A stretch of 32,588 bases of DNA from Methanoregulaceae archaeon (GCA_020850325.1 JADZEW010000038.1:1-32588); one strand, 5' to 3'. Positions 9,478 to 18,062 are shown, counted from the stretch's first letter. Made by a program: numbers and translations. Notes: generated from the sequence alone by a model not told the origin.

Positions 9478-9483
9478 GATAAT
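9478..9483 (+). promoter_or_regulatory. -10-like box, leaderless-type start of the 9489 gene
   Basis: GATAAT ends five bases before the ATG at 9489, and no Shine-Dalgarno sequence is present. It overlaps the end of the previous gene. Confidence 0.45.
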
Positions 9484-9488
9484 GCATT

Positions 9489-10181
9489 ATGATCTTGGCT
9501 GCTCTTGCACTAGCGCAAACAACATCAGCAACCACCGATGTTACACGGCTCGTTCGTCAAGTCCGTGCCGCTTACGCCACCTGCAAGACGTATCGAGACT
9601 TCGGCACCCAAATGATTTGGAACGTCGACAAAGCGCGGACCAAGACCATCTGGGGTGAGTGGAAGTTCAATACGACCTTTGCCCGACCGGCACAGATACG
9701 CCTTGAAGTCAGCGAACGTAAGGGCGCCAGTCGCTGGGTTTCATCGGTCCTGTGGACGATCAAGAAGGGGCAAGGATCCGCCCCGGCACAAATCCACTTC
9801 GGGTTCGACGGCAGCGTCGAACGGGTCAAGGAACTCCGGGCCGGCTTTGCGAGCTTAGCAAGCCTTAGCTTCGGAATCGCAGATCGGGTGCCTTTGTTGC
9901 TCGCACCCTCCAAGGACCCGTTTGACTTGCTGGATGAGCACGAATGGAAGGTCGGCGCTATGGATAAGGTGCGTGGACACGACTGCTACGTTCTGCGTAG
10001 TGAAGACTCGTCTGTAAAGCTCTGGATCGACAAACGCACTTCGCTTCTCGTTCAAATCCATGAGCAGAACGACGTTGGCGGCGGTCGTAGCACACTCAAA
10101 GTCGTCCAATACACGCCAACGCTCAACACTCAGGTTCAACAGAATGAGTTCAAGGGACCGGTTCCCAGCGGTAAGCGATGA
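9489..10181 (+). CDS. Secreted LolA-like / DUF2092-type protein
   Basis: The 230-residue protein has a short hydrophobic leader (MILAALALAQTTSA). The remainder looks like the half-barrel LolA/LolB fold used by outer-membrane lipoprotein carriers and DUF2092 proteins: a helix with LVRQVRAAYATCKTYRDF, alternating strands, then VRGHDCYVLRS and a late strand SSVKLWIDKRTSLLVQIH. The last feature is typical for the family. Lipid or lipoprotein binding is plausible but unproven. It is closely linked to the DUF6265 gene before it and the DUF1801 gene seven bases after it. Confidence 0.7.
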   Translation: MILAALALAQTTSATTDVTRLVRQVRAAYATCKTYRDFGTQMIWNVDKARTKTIWGEWKFNTTFARPAQIRLEVSERKGASRWVSSVLWTIKKGQGSAPAQIHFGFDGSVERVKELRAGFASLASLSFGIADRVPLLLAPSKDPFDLLDEHEWKVGAMDKVRGHDCYVLRSEDSSVKLWIDKRTSLLVQIHEQNDVGGGRSTLKVVQYTPTLNTQVQQNEFKGPVPSGKR

Positions 10182-10188
10182 GGATAGT

Positions 10189-10614
10189 TTGAACGTAACT
10201 GAACAAATCGACACGTTCATCGCCAGCCAACCTGAGCCCAAGCGAAGTGAACTGAAGACCCTGCACGAGCTCACGCTTCAGCAGTCGCCAGGATGCAAGT
10301 TGTGGTTCTCCGACGGCAGGAACGACGAAGGCAAGGTGGTGGCCAACCCGACCATCGGCTATGGGTCGTACACCATCCACTATTCGGATGGGACCTCGCG
10401 GGAGTCGTTCCGAATCGGCCTGAGCACGAACAAGACTGGGATCTCGGTGTACATCATGGGCCTCGACGACAAGACTTTTCTGGCCCACACCTACGGCACG
10501 ACGATCGGCAAGGCGACCGTAACCGGCTACTGCATCAGGTTCAAATCACTTCGAGACATCGACTTGGACACGCTGGCCGCCGCGGTGCGGTACGGCCTTG
10601 AATGCCCGGGCTAA
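10189..10614 (+). CDS. DUF1801 family protein
   Basis: The 141-residue cytoplasmic protein matches the DUF1801 (YdhG-like, SufE-unrelated) pattern: an N-terminal helix with IDTFIASQPEPKRSEL, a conserved CKLWFSDGRN region, a strand pair around GYGSYTIHYSDG, and a C-terminal YCIRFKSLRDIDLDTL segment. The function of the family is unknown. I propose the TTG at 10189 because GAGG lies five bases upstream. The nearest upstream ATG (10144) is inside the preceding gene. Its TAA stop interlocks with the TAG of the convergent gene at 10611. Confidence 0.75.
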   Translation: MNVTEQIDTFIASQPEPKRSELKTLHELTLQQSPGCKLWFSDGRNDEGKVVANPTIGYGSYTIHYSDGTSRESFRIGLSTNKTGISVYIMGLDDKTFLAHTYGTTIGKATVTGYCIRFKSLRDIDLDTLAAAVRYGLECPG

Positions 10615-12764
10615 GGAGTGATCGTGAGGGTTGCCGTCCTCTGCACGGTGCCCAACTTGGCGATCACGGACAGCGTCCGCGTGGTGGTCACCGGAAGCGT
10701 GTTGACCGTGAAGCTCGCTTCCCGGGTTCCCGTGGCGATGTTCACGGTTGGGGGAACGCTGGCGACCGAACCGTTGACACTCAGCAACACAGACACGGTC
10801 GCGGCCGCATTGCCCGTCAGCCGGACGAGCCCCGTCGAGGGCGCCCCCCCCTTGACGCTGGACGGCGAGACGCTCACCGAGAGCAGGATCGGCGCGAGCA
10901 CACCTAAGTTGGCACCGCGCGAAGAACCCGGCACTGCAGCCACCACGAACGCCGTCAACGGGGCCACCACGGGAACCGTGGACGCCGAGAAGACTCCTTG
11001 AACCTGTCCTTGCGGGATCGTCACGAACGCTGGCAGCGTGACCGACGCTTGATTGTCGGTCAGGTTGACCCGCGTGCCGCCGACGGGCGCGGGCTTGCTG
11101 AGCACCACCGTGCCCGTCGAGCTGTTTCCGCCAACCACGGTGCTCGGGTTGAGCACAAGGCTCTGAATGAACGGGCCTGGCTGAATGGTGATCGTGCCGA
11201 TGCGTTGGACGCTTCCCAGTCGGGCAATCACATTGCCCGTGAAGGAGCTCGAAACCACCGAAGCGCTGGCGGGAAAGGTCGCTGAACTCTGGCCAGCGGG
11301 GATGTTGACTCCAGTGGGTGTCGTGAAGATGGACAGATTGTCGGACAAGGAGATCGCCGCACCGCCGCTGGGGGCAGGGCCCGAGAGCTGCACCCGGCCG
11401 GTCGTCGTGTATCCGCCGTAGACCGGGTTAGGCGTGAACGTCACACTCGAAATCGTGGGGCCAGAGTTCACGGTGACGACAACGGCATCGAAGGCGGGCG
11501 TATGGACTCCGTTCTCAACCTTTAGCATGAGGGTGTACACGCCTGCGGCGCTAAACGTCGCCGTCGTGTTCGCCGCACTCGGGTTCGAGAAGCTCACCCC
11601 GGCGGGTCCAGAGTAGCGATACCAACTGGGGTTGCCGTTCGAGACGCTGCCGTTCAGCGCAATCGCGGCACCAACGCTGGTGGTTCGGTCGGCCCCGGCA
11701 TTGGCCGTGGGCGGATTCGGAGATCGCGGCCCCTCGTTCTCGCCCGTGGTCTGCACGACTTCGAAATCGTTCACGTCGATGTTCCACAGGTCATCGAAGC
11801 ACCCGGCGGGCCAGCGATCGTCGGGGGTGATCGACGTTTGGAAGAAGTTGCCGTTGTCGGCGACGATCGCGCCGTACTTCTTGAGCGCCCGGGCGACACA
11901 CTTCGCCTCGTCGGACCACGTTGTCGGAATCACGAAGCTTGCCTTCAGGCGAAGCCGCTCGCCCATCGCGGGAACGTTCGGATCGGTCGTCGAAGGACTC
12001 GACGCGTGATGTCGGGCCGGATAAAGATACGCTCGCCGCGTGTGTTTGACGACGAGGCGCAGCGCATGCTCGATCTCGCCGCGCTGGACTTCATCGTAGC
12101 GCACCAGCGCCGGGAACATCGGGAGTCCCGCCGCGTCGCCCGAAGTCCACCCCGCCGGGCGCATTGCGTTCGAGTTGAGGTCGAACTTGGCTCCGTTGGA
12201 GGCTTGCCAAGCCCCGTTAGCGAGCTTCTTCATCTGCCACGTTTCGTAGAGATTGCCCGAACCGGGTTGAACCATCAGGCCATGTCGGTCTCCGCCCCAG
12301 TTGTTCACGTCTCGCTGCCATTGGTCGAGGGTTTGCCCTTCGGTGTTCACGGGCCAGAGCTCGATGGGCTGATTCGCCGGGATGGGATAGGGGCCGGGGT
12401 CGGATTCGTCCGGATAGGTGATGAAGTCGATGGGCACAAGCGGCTGACTGTTGGGCACCAACACGAAGTTCATCTCATAGAAAGCGCGGAAGTTGCGCCG
12501 GTTGCTTGCTAGCTCGCTACGGATCATGGCGATCATGGCGGCCGAGTTCGGCAGGAGCGGGCGGTTGGTGATGACTTCATTCCAAGCGCTGCTCGTGGGA
12601 AACACTTGGAGCGTGCTCAGGATGGCATCGGCTTGAGGGGTGTTGAACAGGGTCGCCACGGTAGGCGTCTGCAGCGCACCCAAGATCCGGCCAGCATGGT
12701 TGATTCGCTCGGCCGAGCCCAATGAAGCCGCACATGCAAGGAGGAACCACGCGAGCCGTCTCAT
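10611..12764 (-). CDS. Large secreted protein with PKD-like and Ig-like repeats
   Basis: The 717-residue protein has a signal peptide (LAWFLLACAASLGSA). An N-terminal region of about 330 residues is rich in Trp and Asn, with conserved-looking stretches such as WGGDRHGLMVQPGSG and LKKYGAIVADNG. I recognise it only as a secreted domain found in soil bacteria. A PKD-like domain follows (starting near NAGADRTTSVGA). Three Ig-like repeats come next, of the pattern SPSSVxGGxxSTGxVxLSxPAPxGG with a closing strand VxIPxG. No catalytic motif is evident. A surface-adhesion or matrix role is inference. The ATG at 12764 gives the best signal peptide. An alternative is 12788. It ends convergently on the DUF1801 gene with overlapping stop codons. 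Confidence 0.75.
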   Translation of the reverse strand: MRRLAWFLLACAASLGSAERINHAGRILGALQTPTVATLFNTPQADAILSTLQVFPTSSAWNEVITNRPLLPNSAAMIAMIRSELASNRRNFRAFYEMNFVLVPNSQPLVPIDFITYPDESDPGPYPIPANQPIELWPVNTEGQTLDQWQRDVNNWGGDRHGLMVQPGSGNLYETWQMKKLANGAWQASNGAKFDLNSNAMRPAGWTSGDAAGLPMFPALVRYDEVQRGEIEHALRLVVKHTRRAYLYPARHHASSPSTTDPNVPAMGERLRLKASFVIPTTWSDEAKCVARALKKYGAIVADNGNFFQTSITPDDRWPAGCFDDLWNIDVNDFEVVQTTGENEGPRSPNPPTANAGADRTTSVGAAIALNGSVSNGNPSWYRYSGPAGVSFSNPSAANTTATFSAAGVYTLMLKVENGVHTPAFDAVVVTVNSGPTISSVTFTPNPVYGGYTTTGRVQLSGPAPSGGAAISLSDNLSIFTTPTGVNIPAGQSSATFPASASVVSSSFTGNVIARLGSVQRIGTITIQPGPFIQSLVLNPSTVVGGNSSTGTVVLSKPAPVGGTRVNLTDNQASVTLPAFVTIPQGQVQGVFSASTVPVVAPLTAFVVAAVPGSSRGANLGVLAPILLSVSVSPSSVKGGAPSTGLVRLTGNAAATVSVLLSVNGSVASVPPTVNIATGTREASFTVNTLPVTTTRTLSVIAKLGTVQRTATLTITP

Positions 12765-12840
12765 AGCGTTATGACGTGGGTGTTCCACGGGACCGTTGCT
12801 GACGCACCCGTCGATTTATGGGCGTCGACTGTCTCACCGG

Positions 12841-12915
12841 TCCGAAGAACTCGGATTTGGCAAGATCACCACGATCGGTTTCGAGGAGGGCGGCACGCCA
12901 AGACGCGAAGATTGA
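12841..12915 (+). pseudogene. Possible C-terminal remnant of a DUF6265-like gene
   Basis: In frame, the segment reads as a 24-residue tail with GKITTIGFEEGGTPRRED before a TGA stop. It resembles the tail of the gene at 8515 (LTAIIGYMKGGTPRRFEF). The bases AGGGCGGCACGCC are shared exactly. No start or upstream domain remains. Similarity is short, so this is a weak call. Confidence 0.35.
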
Positions 12916-12946
12916 CCGGATAACATGTTAGAGTGGTGTCAAGACC

Positions 12947-13531
12947 ATGTACACCCAACATCAGCGTGACGTTCAGGACACCTTTGACTCGCGGCGGTTA
13001 GCGGATCGGATCGAGGAACGCCTTGTTCAGTCCGAGCTCGACGCGGACGATAAGGCGTTCATCGAACGCCAGATGATGTTCTTCCTCGCGACCGCCGACG
13101 AGCAAGGACATCTAAACTGCTCGTTTAAGGGGGGTCCCCGCGGTTTCGTCCGGGTCCTCGATGCGAACACCCTTGCCTTCCCCGACTACAACGGCAACGG
13201 CATGTTCCTCTCGATCGGCAACATTCGCGGCAACGCCGAGGTCGGTCTGCTGTTCATCGACTTCGAGCAGCCGAAGCGGCTCCGGGTCAACGGAGAAGCC
13301 AGCATCGACCCCAACGATCCGCTCCTCGCTGAGTTTACGGGCGCGCAACTGGTGGTAAGAGTCTCCGTGCGCGAAGCGTTTCCCAACTGCCCTCGATACA
13401 TCCCGAGGATGCAACTCGTCGAGGAGTCCCGGTTTGTTCAGCGAGTTGGCGAAGAGGCCCCGATACCCGATTGGAAGCGCTCCGATTGGGCGTGCGATGT
13501 GTTGCCGAGGTCGGACGTTGACTCCAGCTAA
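12947..13531 (+). CDS. Pyridoxamine 5'-phosphate oxidase (PPOX) family flavoprotein
   Basis: The 194-residue protein has the split-barrel PPOX fold that binds FMN or F420. Visible elements are the first barrel strands MMFFLATADEQGHLNCSFKGG, the central GNGMFLSIGNIRGNAEVGLLF, and LRVNGEASI. It is too short and divergent for PdxH, so it is more likely an uncharacterised flavin reductase-like member. Upstream, a 10-bp palindrome TAACATGTTA (12921-12930) lies 16 bases before ATG and could be an operator. No good Shine-Dalgarno sequence is seen. A hairpin terminator follows directly. Confidence 0.85.
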   Translation: MYTQHQRDVQDTFDSRRLADRIEERLVQSELDADDKAFIERQMMFFLATADEQGHLNCSFKGGPRGFVRVLDANTLAFPDYNGNGMFLSIGNIRGNAEVGLLFIDFEQPKRLRVNGEASIDPNDPLLAEFTGAQLVVRVSVREAFPNCPRYIPRMQLVEESRFVQRVGEEAPIPDWKRSDWACDVLPRSDVDSS

Positions 13532-13533
13532 TC

Positions 13534-13553
13534 GCGGCCCTTCAGGCCGCTTT
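13534..13553 (+). terminator. Terminator hairpin after the PPOX gene
   Basis: GCGGCC and GGCCGC form a six-pair stem with a five-base loop, followed by TTT. It begins three bases after the stop. Confidence 0.55.
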
Positions 13554-13632
13554 GGCATACCATGATCCGCCTCCAGCGCTCCGCCCTTCGCTATGATCTT
13601 GTCAGCCCGTTGGGCCCTCGGAAGTTGGAACG

Positions 13633-15120
13633 CTAGTTCCCAAACCGCCGCTTCAGTTCCGCAATAGTCGCGTTGCGGATATCCTCATGCGTCTGGACGA
13701 CCGTGATGTCCGGGTTGCCGTCCTTCTTGAGCCAGCCGAGGTTCTGCTCGTTACCCGTCAGCAGGAAGTCGCTGATCGCGATCGAGTAGTCGCGACCGTC
13801 CTCAATCGCCGCGCCCTTGTAGAGCGGCTGGTCGCCGTTGTAGGTGACTCCCGCCGTCTGCAGATAGCCGCCCTGGCCCTTGTTCGCGATGCCCTGGGCG
13901 AGAATCCGCTTCAGGTACGCACCCTTGATTTTGATCGAGACGATCTTGCCACCAAAGGGCAGGATGCGGATGACGTCGTACTCGGTCAGTTCGCCGGGCT
14001 GGATCGTGTCGTCGATGCGGATCGAGCCGCCGTTATAGATCGCGATTTCGCTGCCCGGTGCCGCGGCGAGCATGCCTTCCGCGATGATCTTGGCTAGCTC
14101 CGTAGGCTTGTTGCGGACGCTCGCCTCGCTTCCGTCCAGCGCAATGGGCACATCGGCCACTTTGGCCTCGGGGTTGAATCCGTCCTTCCGGAACGCATCA
14201 AACGCGATCTTGACCCACTTGTCGACTTCCGTCTTCACCGTCGGATCCTCGGGGATGTCGGCGGTCAGTCGGCGCAGGGTCGACTTCTTCTGGAGCTTGC
14301 GGGTGATGGGATCGAAGCCGAACTCATGGACGAACACCGACCGTGCGTTGGCGTCGGCCTTGTAGATGCCGGGCAGGCTCGCGATCTCGATGCGGTGCAT
14401 CTCGTGCTCGTGGCCGCCGATGATCATGTCGATCTCCGGAAACGCCCGGGCGATCTTGATGTCGTCCTCGTAGGCCAGGTGAGTGATCGCGATCAACACA
14501 TCGACCTTTGGCCGAAGCTCCTTAACTTGTTTCGACGCGGCTTCCATGAAGTCCGTGTAAGTAACGTACTTCGCCGGGTTGCTCGGAATCGTCACCCCGA
14601 AGTAGCCGACCCGCACCTGCTGCTCGCCGCTCTCGATCACCTGAATCCGGTTCATTTCCGTCTTCGGCAACGCGGTACCTTGGGCATTCCAAACATTGCT
14701 CGACACCCAGCCGAACTTGGATTCCTCCATGCGCTGACCGAACTGGGCTTCGTTGACGTCGAACTCGTGGTTGCCGAACGTCGCCAGATACAGCGGAATC
14801 GCGTTCAGCATCGCTACCATCTGCTTACCGGCGAGCCGCTCGCCATCCACGCGGGCGGTGCCGAGAGCGCTCGGGCTAAAGAAATCGCCCGCGATGACCA
14901 TGAAGGTGTTCGGATTGACCTGCTTGTAGGAGTTGTAGACGGTGGCAATCTTTGCCATGCCGCCCTCCTTGCTCACCGGGGTGATCTCGTAGACGTCGTT
15001 GATCTGGATCAGGTTGAACCTGACGAGATTGTCGCCCGGCTCGACCCCCGGCTTCTGGCCGATGGCAAAGGCGAAAATGGCGCAAAGCAACGCGAAGACG
15101 AGGGCCCGAGTCAGTTTCAT
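13633..15120 (-). CDS. Secreted 5'-nucleotidase / metallophosphoesterase (UshA-like)
   Basis: This exported phosphoesterase probably removes phosphate from nucleotides or cyclic nucleotides outside the cytoplasm. The 495-residue protein has a signal peptide (LVFALLCAIFAFA). Metallophosphoesterase motifs occur in order: NDVYE, IAGDFFSP, FGNHEFD, ITHLAYEDD and GGHEHE. The first motif has Tyr where UshA has His, a variant seen in related proteins. The C-terminal 5'-nucleotidase domain has NGGSIRIDD and a substrate-binding FGG. Length is right for the family. ATG at 15120 gives a clean signal peptide. The longer open frame is intergenic. A CATAAT box lies nine bases upstream without a Shine-Dalgarno sequence. 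It is divergent from the YVTN gene. Confidence 0.92.
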   Translation of the reverse strand: MKLTRALVFALLCAIFAFAIGQKPGVEPGDNLVRFNLIQINDVYEITPVSKEGGMAKIATVYNSYKQVNPNTFMVIAGDFFSPSALGTARVDGERLAGKQMVAMLNAIPLYLATFGNHEFDVNEAQFGQRMEESKFGWVSSNVWNAQGTALPKTEMNRIQVIESGEQQVRVGYFGVTIPSNPAKYVTYTDFMEAASKQVKELRPKVDVLIAITHLAYEDDIKIARAFPEIDMIIGGHEHEMHRIEIASLPGIYKADANARSVFVHEFGFDPITRKLQKKSTLRRLTADIPEDPTVKTEVDKWVKIAFDAFRKDGFNPEAKVADVPIALDGSEASVRNKPTELAKIIAEGMLAAAPGSEIAIYNGGSIRIDDTIQPGELTEYDVIRILPFGGKIVSIKIKGAYLKRILAQGIANKGQGGYLQTAGVTYNGDQPLYKGAAIEDGRDYSIAISDFLLTGNEQNLGWLKKDGNPDITVVQTHEDIRNATIAELKRRFGN

Positions 15121-15129
15121 TCCAACGGG

Positions 15130-15135
15130 ATTATG
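15130..15135 (-). promoter_or_regulatory. -10-like box of the 5'-nucleotidase gene
   Basis: CATAAT on the minus strand lies nine bases before ATG. With a start about seven bases downstream, the leader would be nearly absent. Confidence 0.45.
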
Positions 15136-15147
15136 ATTGACTGGGAG

Positions 15148-15223
15148 GGCTCCGCTCTGTCGGAGCCAATGTCTGCGAAGGCGTAGGCGCAGGTTTCGAG
15201 TCACAAGTGACGAGGCCCTGCGC
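15148..15223. other. Two hairpins in the divergent 5'-nucleotidase / YVTN region
   Basis: GGCTCCG and CGGAGCC (15148-15154, 15161-15167) form a perfect seven-pair stem. Nearby, GCGCAGG and CCTGCGC (15187-15193, 15217-15223) enclose GTCAC-AA-GTGAC. The region between the two divergent starts is 201 bp and has no gene. They may be RNA leader structures or operator DNA. Confidence 0.45.
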
Positions 15224-15321
15224 TCTGATTCCGCGCGGTTCGTCCCCTCGGCCCCCATACATCGGCAAGAAAACCTGCACCATGGGAATCATCGCAGCCG
15301 CATCACCGGTACCCTTCCACA

Positions 15322-16311
15322 ATGATCGCCACGCTCGTGTTCGTTGCCCTTCTGGCCAAGCCCACCGGAACTGCAGTGATCGTCAACCAGCAGTCGGACA
15401 CGGCGTCGATCGTCGATCTCGCGACATCCACCGCGGTTCACGTCCCCGTCGGCAACGGCCCTCACGAGTCGGCGGTCTCCCCCAACGGCAAGCTTGCGGT
15501 GGTGACGAACTACTTCAAGCAAGGCTCTGGGCCCGGCTCATCGCTCAGCGTGCTCGACCTCGCCACGAAGAAAGAAGTGAAGCGCATCGAACTCGACAAG
15601 CAAGCGATGCCACACGGCGTGGAGTGGGTGGATGACGGCAAGGTCGTCTGCACCGACGAACGCAACCAGCGGCTCTTGCTGGTCGATATTGAGGCCGGCA
15701 AAGTCGAGCGCGAGTACCCCACCGGGCAAACCGGCTCCCATATGCTCTCGCTCAATCTCGGAGCAAACCGGTTGGTCAGCTCGAACATGGGTGGCGGCAG
15801 CGTGACCATCTTTGACTTCAAGAGCGGTGAAAAGCTGGAGACCGTGTCCACCGGCAAGGAGTGCGAGGGTGTGGGCATCTCGCCCGACGGCAAGACGATC
15901 TGGGCCGGGAATCGGGCCGAGGATACGATCTCGGTGATCGACATGGCCACCCGCAAGGTGGTCAAGAAGATCGAATCGAAGGGCTTCCCTTACCGCGTGC
16001 AGTTCACGCCGAACGGCAAGTGGGCGCTCATCCCGCATGCGATGTCAGGCGAGCTGGTCGTGTGTGACGTCGAGAAGATGGAGGTCGCGCGCCGAATCAA
16101 GGTCGGCGCGGTCGGCGTGAAGATCGCGGTTCCGAAGCCGTCACCCGCGGGCGTGTGGCCCTATGCGGACAGCAACTTCGCCCTGGTGACGGTCCGCAAC
16201 GACGACTCGGTGGTGGTGGTCGATCTGAACACCGGCGAGACGCTGAGCCGCATCCCGGTGCAGAAGAGCCCTGACGGCGTGTCGATGCAGCCCGCGCGAA
16301 AACAGCCCTAG
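15322..16311 (+). CDS. YVTN / YncE-like beta-propeller protein
   Basis: The 329-residue protein consists of repeated propeller blades with motifs such as IVDLATSTAVHVPVGNGPHESAVSPNGK, here given only by its pattern: DLAT, VGNGPH, SPNGK, then GISPDGKTIWAGN and FTPNGKWALIP. This is the YVTN or surface-layer type seven-bladed propeller. A weak leader (MIATLVFVALLAK) suggests export. Such proteins bind DNA, metals or envelope partners, and no specific role can be given. No Shine-Dalgarno sequence is visible. The TAG stop overlaps the TAG of the convergent TolB-like gene in a shared CTAG. Confidence 0.85.
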   Translation: MIATLVFVALLAKPTGTAVIVNQQSDTASIVDLATSTAVHVPVGNGPHESAVSPNGKLAVVTNYFKQGSGPGSSLSVLDLATKKEVKRIELDKQAMPHGVEWVDDGKVVCTDERNQRLLLVDIEAGKVEREYPTGQTGSHMLSLNLGANRLVSSNMGGGSVTIFDFKSGEKLETVSTGKECEGVGISPDGKTIWAGNRAEDTISVIDMATRKVVKKIESKGFPYRVQFTPNGKWALIPHAMSGELVVCDVEKMEVARRIKVGAVGVKIAVPKPSPAGVWPYADSNFALVTVRNDDSVVVVDLNTGETLSRIPVQKSPDGVSMQPARKQP

Positions 16312-17200
16312 TTCGATGGACTCACTGCGACGTCGGCGAACCAAGCCATCGGGAGTTTCAGTTGGCGCTGTTCTCCCGTCTCAAGCTCTCCCACCCAAAG
16401 TTCGTTGGTCCAGACTGTCTTCTTTGGACCATAAGCGCTCAAATCCCTTTGGGTAGCGAAAGCCACATGTCGGCGGTCGGGTCGCCAGTCAAATGAGTAG
16501 CCCGCCCAAAAGAGCTCTTGAATCTTCCCGGTGTCCCATCTCACGCGATGGAGGCGTTGGGAGTGCATCGAAGGATAATCGAACGCCCATAGTCGATTCG
16601 ATTTGGGCTGGTGGATACCAAACCAGATCTGGATGTCCATCGACACACGACCCTTTGCCGTTTCGAGCGTTGCCTTGTTGTCCGGGTCGATAGTGAACGT
16701 ACCTGGATGAGCGTGGGAAAGGGACCGGACCGTCTTGGACACGAAGCCGCCGTCGGGTCCCTTGAAGGGGTCGTACCATCCGTTGGATATCAAAGCAAGC
16801 GGGATCAGTCGGCCGGTCGGGATTACGGTGAGGGGACGCTTCTGCTTGGTGCAGACCACCGGTACGCCGTCTTTCGCGGACTCGAAGGCCGTGTCCTTGT
16901 CGAGATAGCCATCCTCAGAAAGGAGTTTCGGCTTCCCTACGCGGATGCCGACCGTCCAGATCGACATCCTCCCGGGTCCTTCTTGTCGGAAACCTCATAC
17001 ACCAAGCGACTCGACCCAGCCCACATGACTGACTCACAAACTTGGCCAGGGAGACTGAGGAGTCTCTGGTGCCCTCCACTCCAGTCAACGATGTAGAGCC
17101 GCTGATAGCTGATTCTTTTGTCGGGATAGGGATGGTAGAAGCGGGCGACCAACGCCACATTGGGGAGGGACACGGATCCGACAAGGAGGGCGCCGAGCAT
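16308..17200 (-). pseudogene. TolB-like beta-propeller gene, frameshifted
   Basis: Two open frames meet near 16968-16977. The 5' frame starts at 17200 with a hydrophobic leader, then reads SSRLVYEVSDKKDPG. The 3' frame continues with SIWTVGIRVGKPKLLSEDG, as a TolB/WD40 blade should. One base missing in the CCCGGG run would rejoin them into a protein of about 296 residues. The ATG of the 3' frame touches a GGAGG sequence with no spacing, so it is a poor independent start. It is the second gene of an operon with the DinB-like gene, one base after its stop. A real mutation, programmed slippage or a sequencing error are all possible. Confidence 0.75.
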
Positions 17201-17201
17201 T

Positions 17202-17678
17202 TCAGAAGTGCACGTCGAGGTCGCCCCAGCAGGTCTGCAGGTAGTCCAGCTGGTAAGTGTGCCCGGTGGCGTGTAAGGTGGGCAGATTCATCAGAAACGT
17301 CATCGGAGCCGACCAGCCTTGTCCCGAATCGAGCCGCATCGCGACTTCCTCATCGGTCAGGGTTCCGAGGGCCTCGACCACTTCGGCGGTGTTTCGGCGG
17401 AACTCGGCTTCGATGTCGGGGAGCGTGGTGAGTGCGGCTTCCGCTTTGTTGGTCCGGTCGAGGTGCGCGACGACATCTTGCGGCAGCTGGCGGTCTCGGA
17501 TCATCTTCGCGAAGTTGCCCGCGGTGACGGCGGTGTGCGCGGCGATCTGCAGCGCGTTCTTCGCGGTCGGGCTCGGTGCCCAGGTCAGCTTGTCCTCGGG
17601 GACGAAGGAAAGGACGACGAGGAACTGCTCCATCGAGTCGACGGCGGTCGTTTGGCACAGGGCGATGAGTTCGCGCAT
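17202..17678 (-). CDS. DinB-like protein
   Basis: The 158-residue protein matches the DinB/YfiT four-helix-bundle family. It contains DSMEQFLVVLSFVPEDKLTW at the start, the metal-ligand His in IAAHTAVTAGNFAKM, and a second His region LPTLHATGHTYQLDYLQT. Members bind a divalent metal through three histidines. Some act as thiol-dependent transferases (bacillithiol or mycothiol), while others are uncharacterised. A CAGAAT box seven bases before the ATG, with no Shine-Dalgarno sequence, suggests a leaderless start. The downstream TolB-like gene begins one base after the stop. Confidence 0.85.
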   Translation of the reverse strand: MRELIALCQTTAVDSMEQFLVVLSFVPEDKLTWAPSPTAKNALQIAAHTAVTAGNFAKMIRDRQLPQDVVAHLDRTNKAEAALTTLPDIEAEFRRNTAEVVEALGTLTDEEVAMRLDSGQGWSAPMTFLMNLPTLHATGHTYQLDYLQTCWGDLDVHF

Positions 17679-17685
17679 GGGGTTG

Positions 17686-17691
17686 ATTCTG
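17686..17691 (-). promoter_or_regulatory. -10-like box of the dinB-like gene
   Basis: CAGAAT on the minus strand ends seven bases before the ATG at 17678. Confidence 0.4.
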
Positions 17692-17718
17692 GCGGGTCAG
17701 ACATCCAGGATGCCACCG

Positions 17719-18024
17719 CTACGCCCGGTCACGGTCAGCCAACTCGGGCAGACCGCGGATATCCGACCAATACTCCCGTCGGACATCCTCATCGATCCAC
17801 ACCGGCTTGTTGCTCGCATAGAGCCGATCGCCGCCGTCCAGTTTGCAACCAGAAATCCAATACGACTCGCCGGTCTCGATGTCGTAGTAGTTGGCCTTGT
17901 AACCACCCTTCAAGCTTCTGAACTCACGACCAGCATAGTAGAGCGTCGCACCCGTCTTGGAAGCGGTGACGCGCCCAATGCGAGCATCATCGCTGTTGAG
18001 TTGGTCCTTCCGCTCGATGTACAT
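17719..18024 (-). CDS. Small conserved protein of unknown function
   Basis: The 101-residue cytoplasmic protein reads MYIERKDQLNSDDARIGRV, then TLYYAGREFRSLKGG, YYDIETGESYWISGC and IDEDVRREYW. From memory, similar proteins of about 100 residues occur in several phyla and are sometimes mislabelled as deoxyxylulose-phosphate synthase. No thiamine-diphosphate motif is present, so that name should not be used. The fold looks beta-rich. The ATG at 18024 is preceded by GGAAGGGG, a good ribosome site. The longer frame to 18057 is less likely. The next gene upstream ends 38 bases away on the same strand. Confidence 0.75.
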   Translation of the reverse strand: MYIERKDQLNSDDARIGRVTASKTGATLYYAGREFRSLKGGYKANYYDIETGESYWISGCKLDGGDRLYASNKPVWIDEDVRREYWSDIRGLPELADRDRA

Positions 18025-18062
18025 GATTCGCCCCTTCCGCCTGGGTGGATTCTGCATGGCCC

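Noticed and set aside
16308-16967. The 3' TolB-like frame as an independent gene starting at 16967
   Set aside because: The GGAGG directly touches the ATG with no spacing, and the preceding frame continues the same propeller blade.
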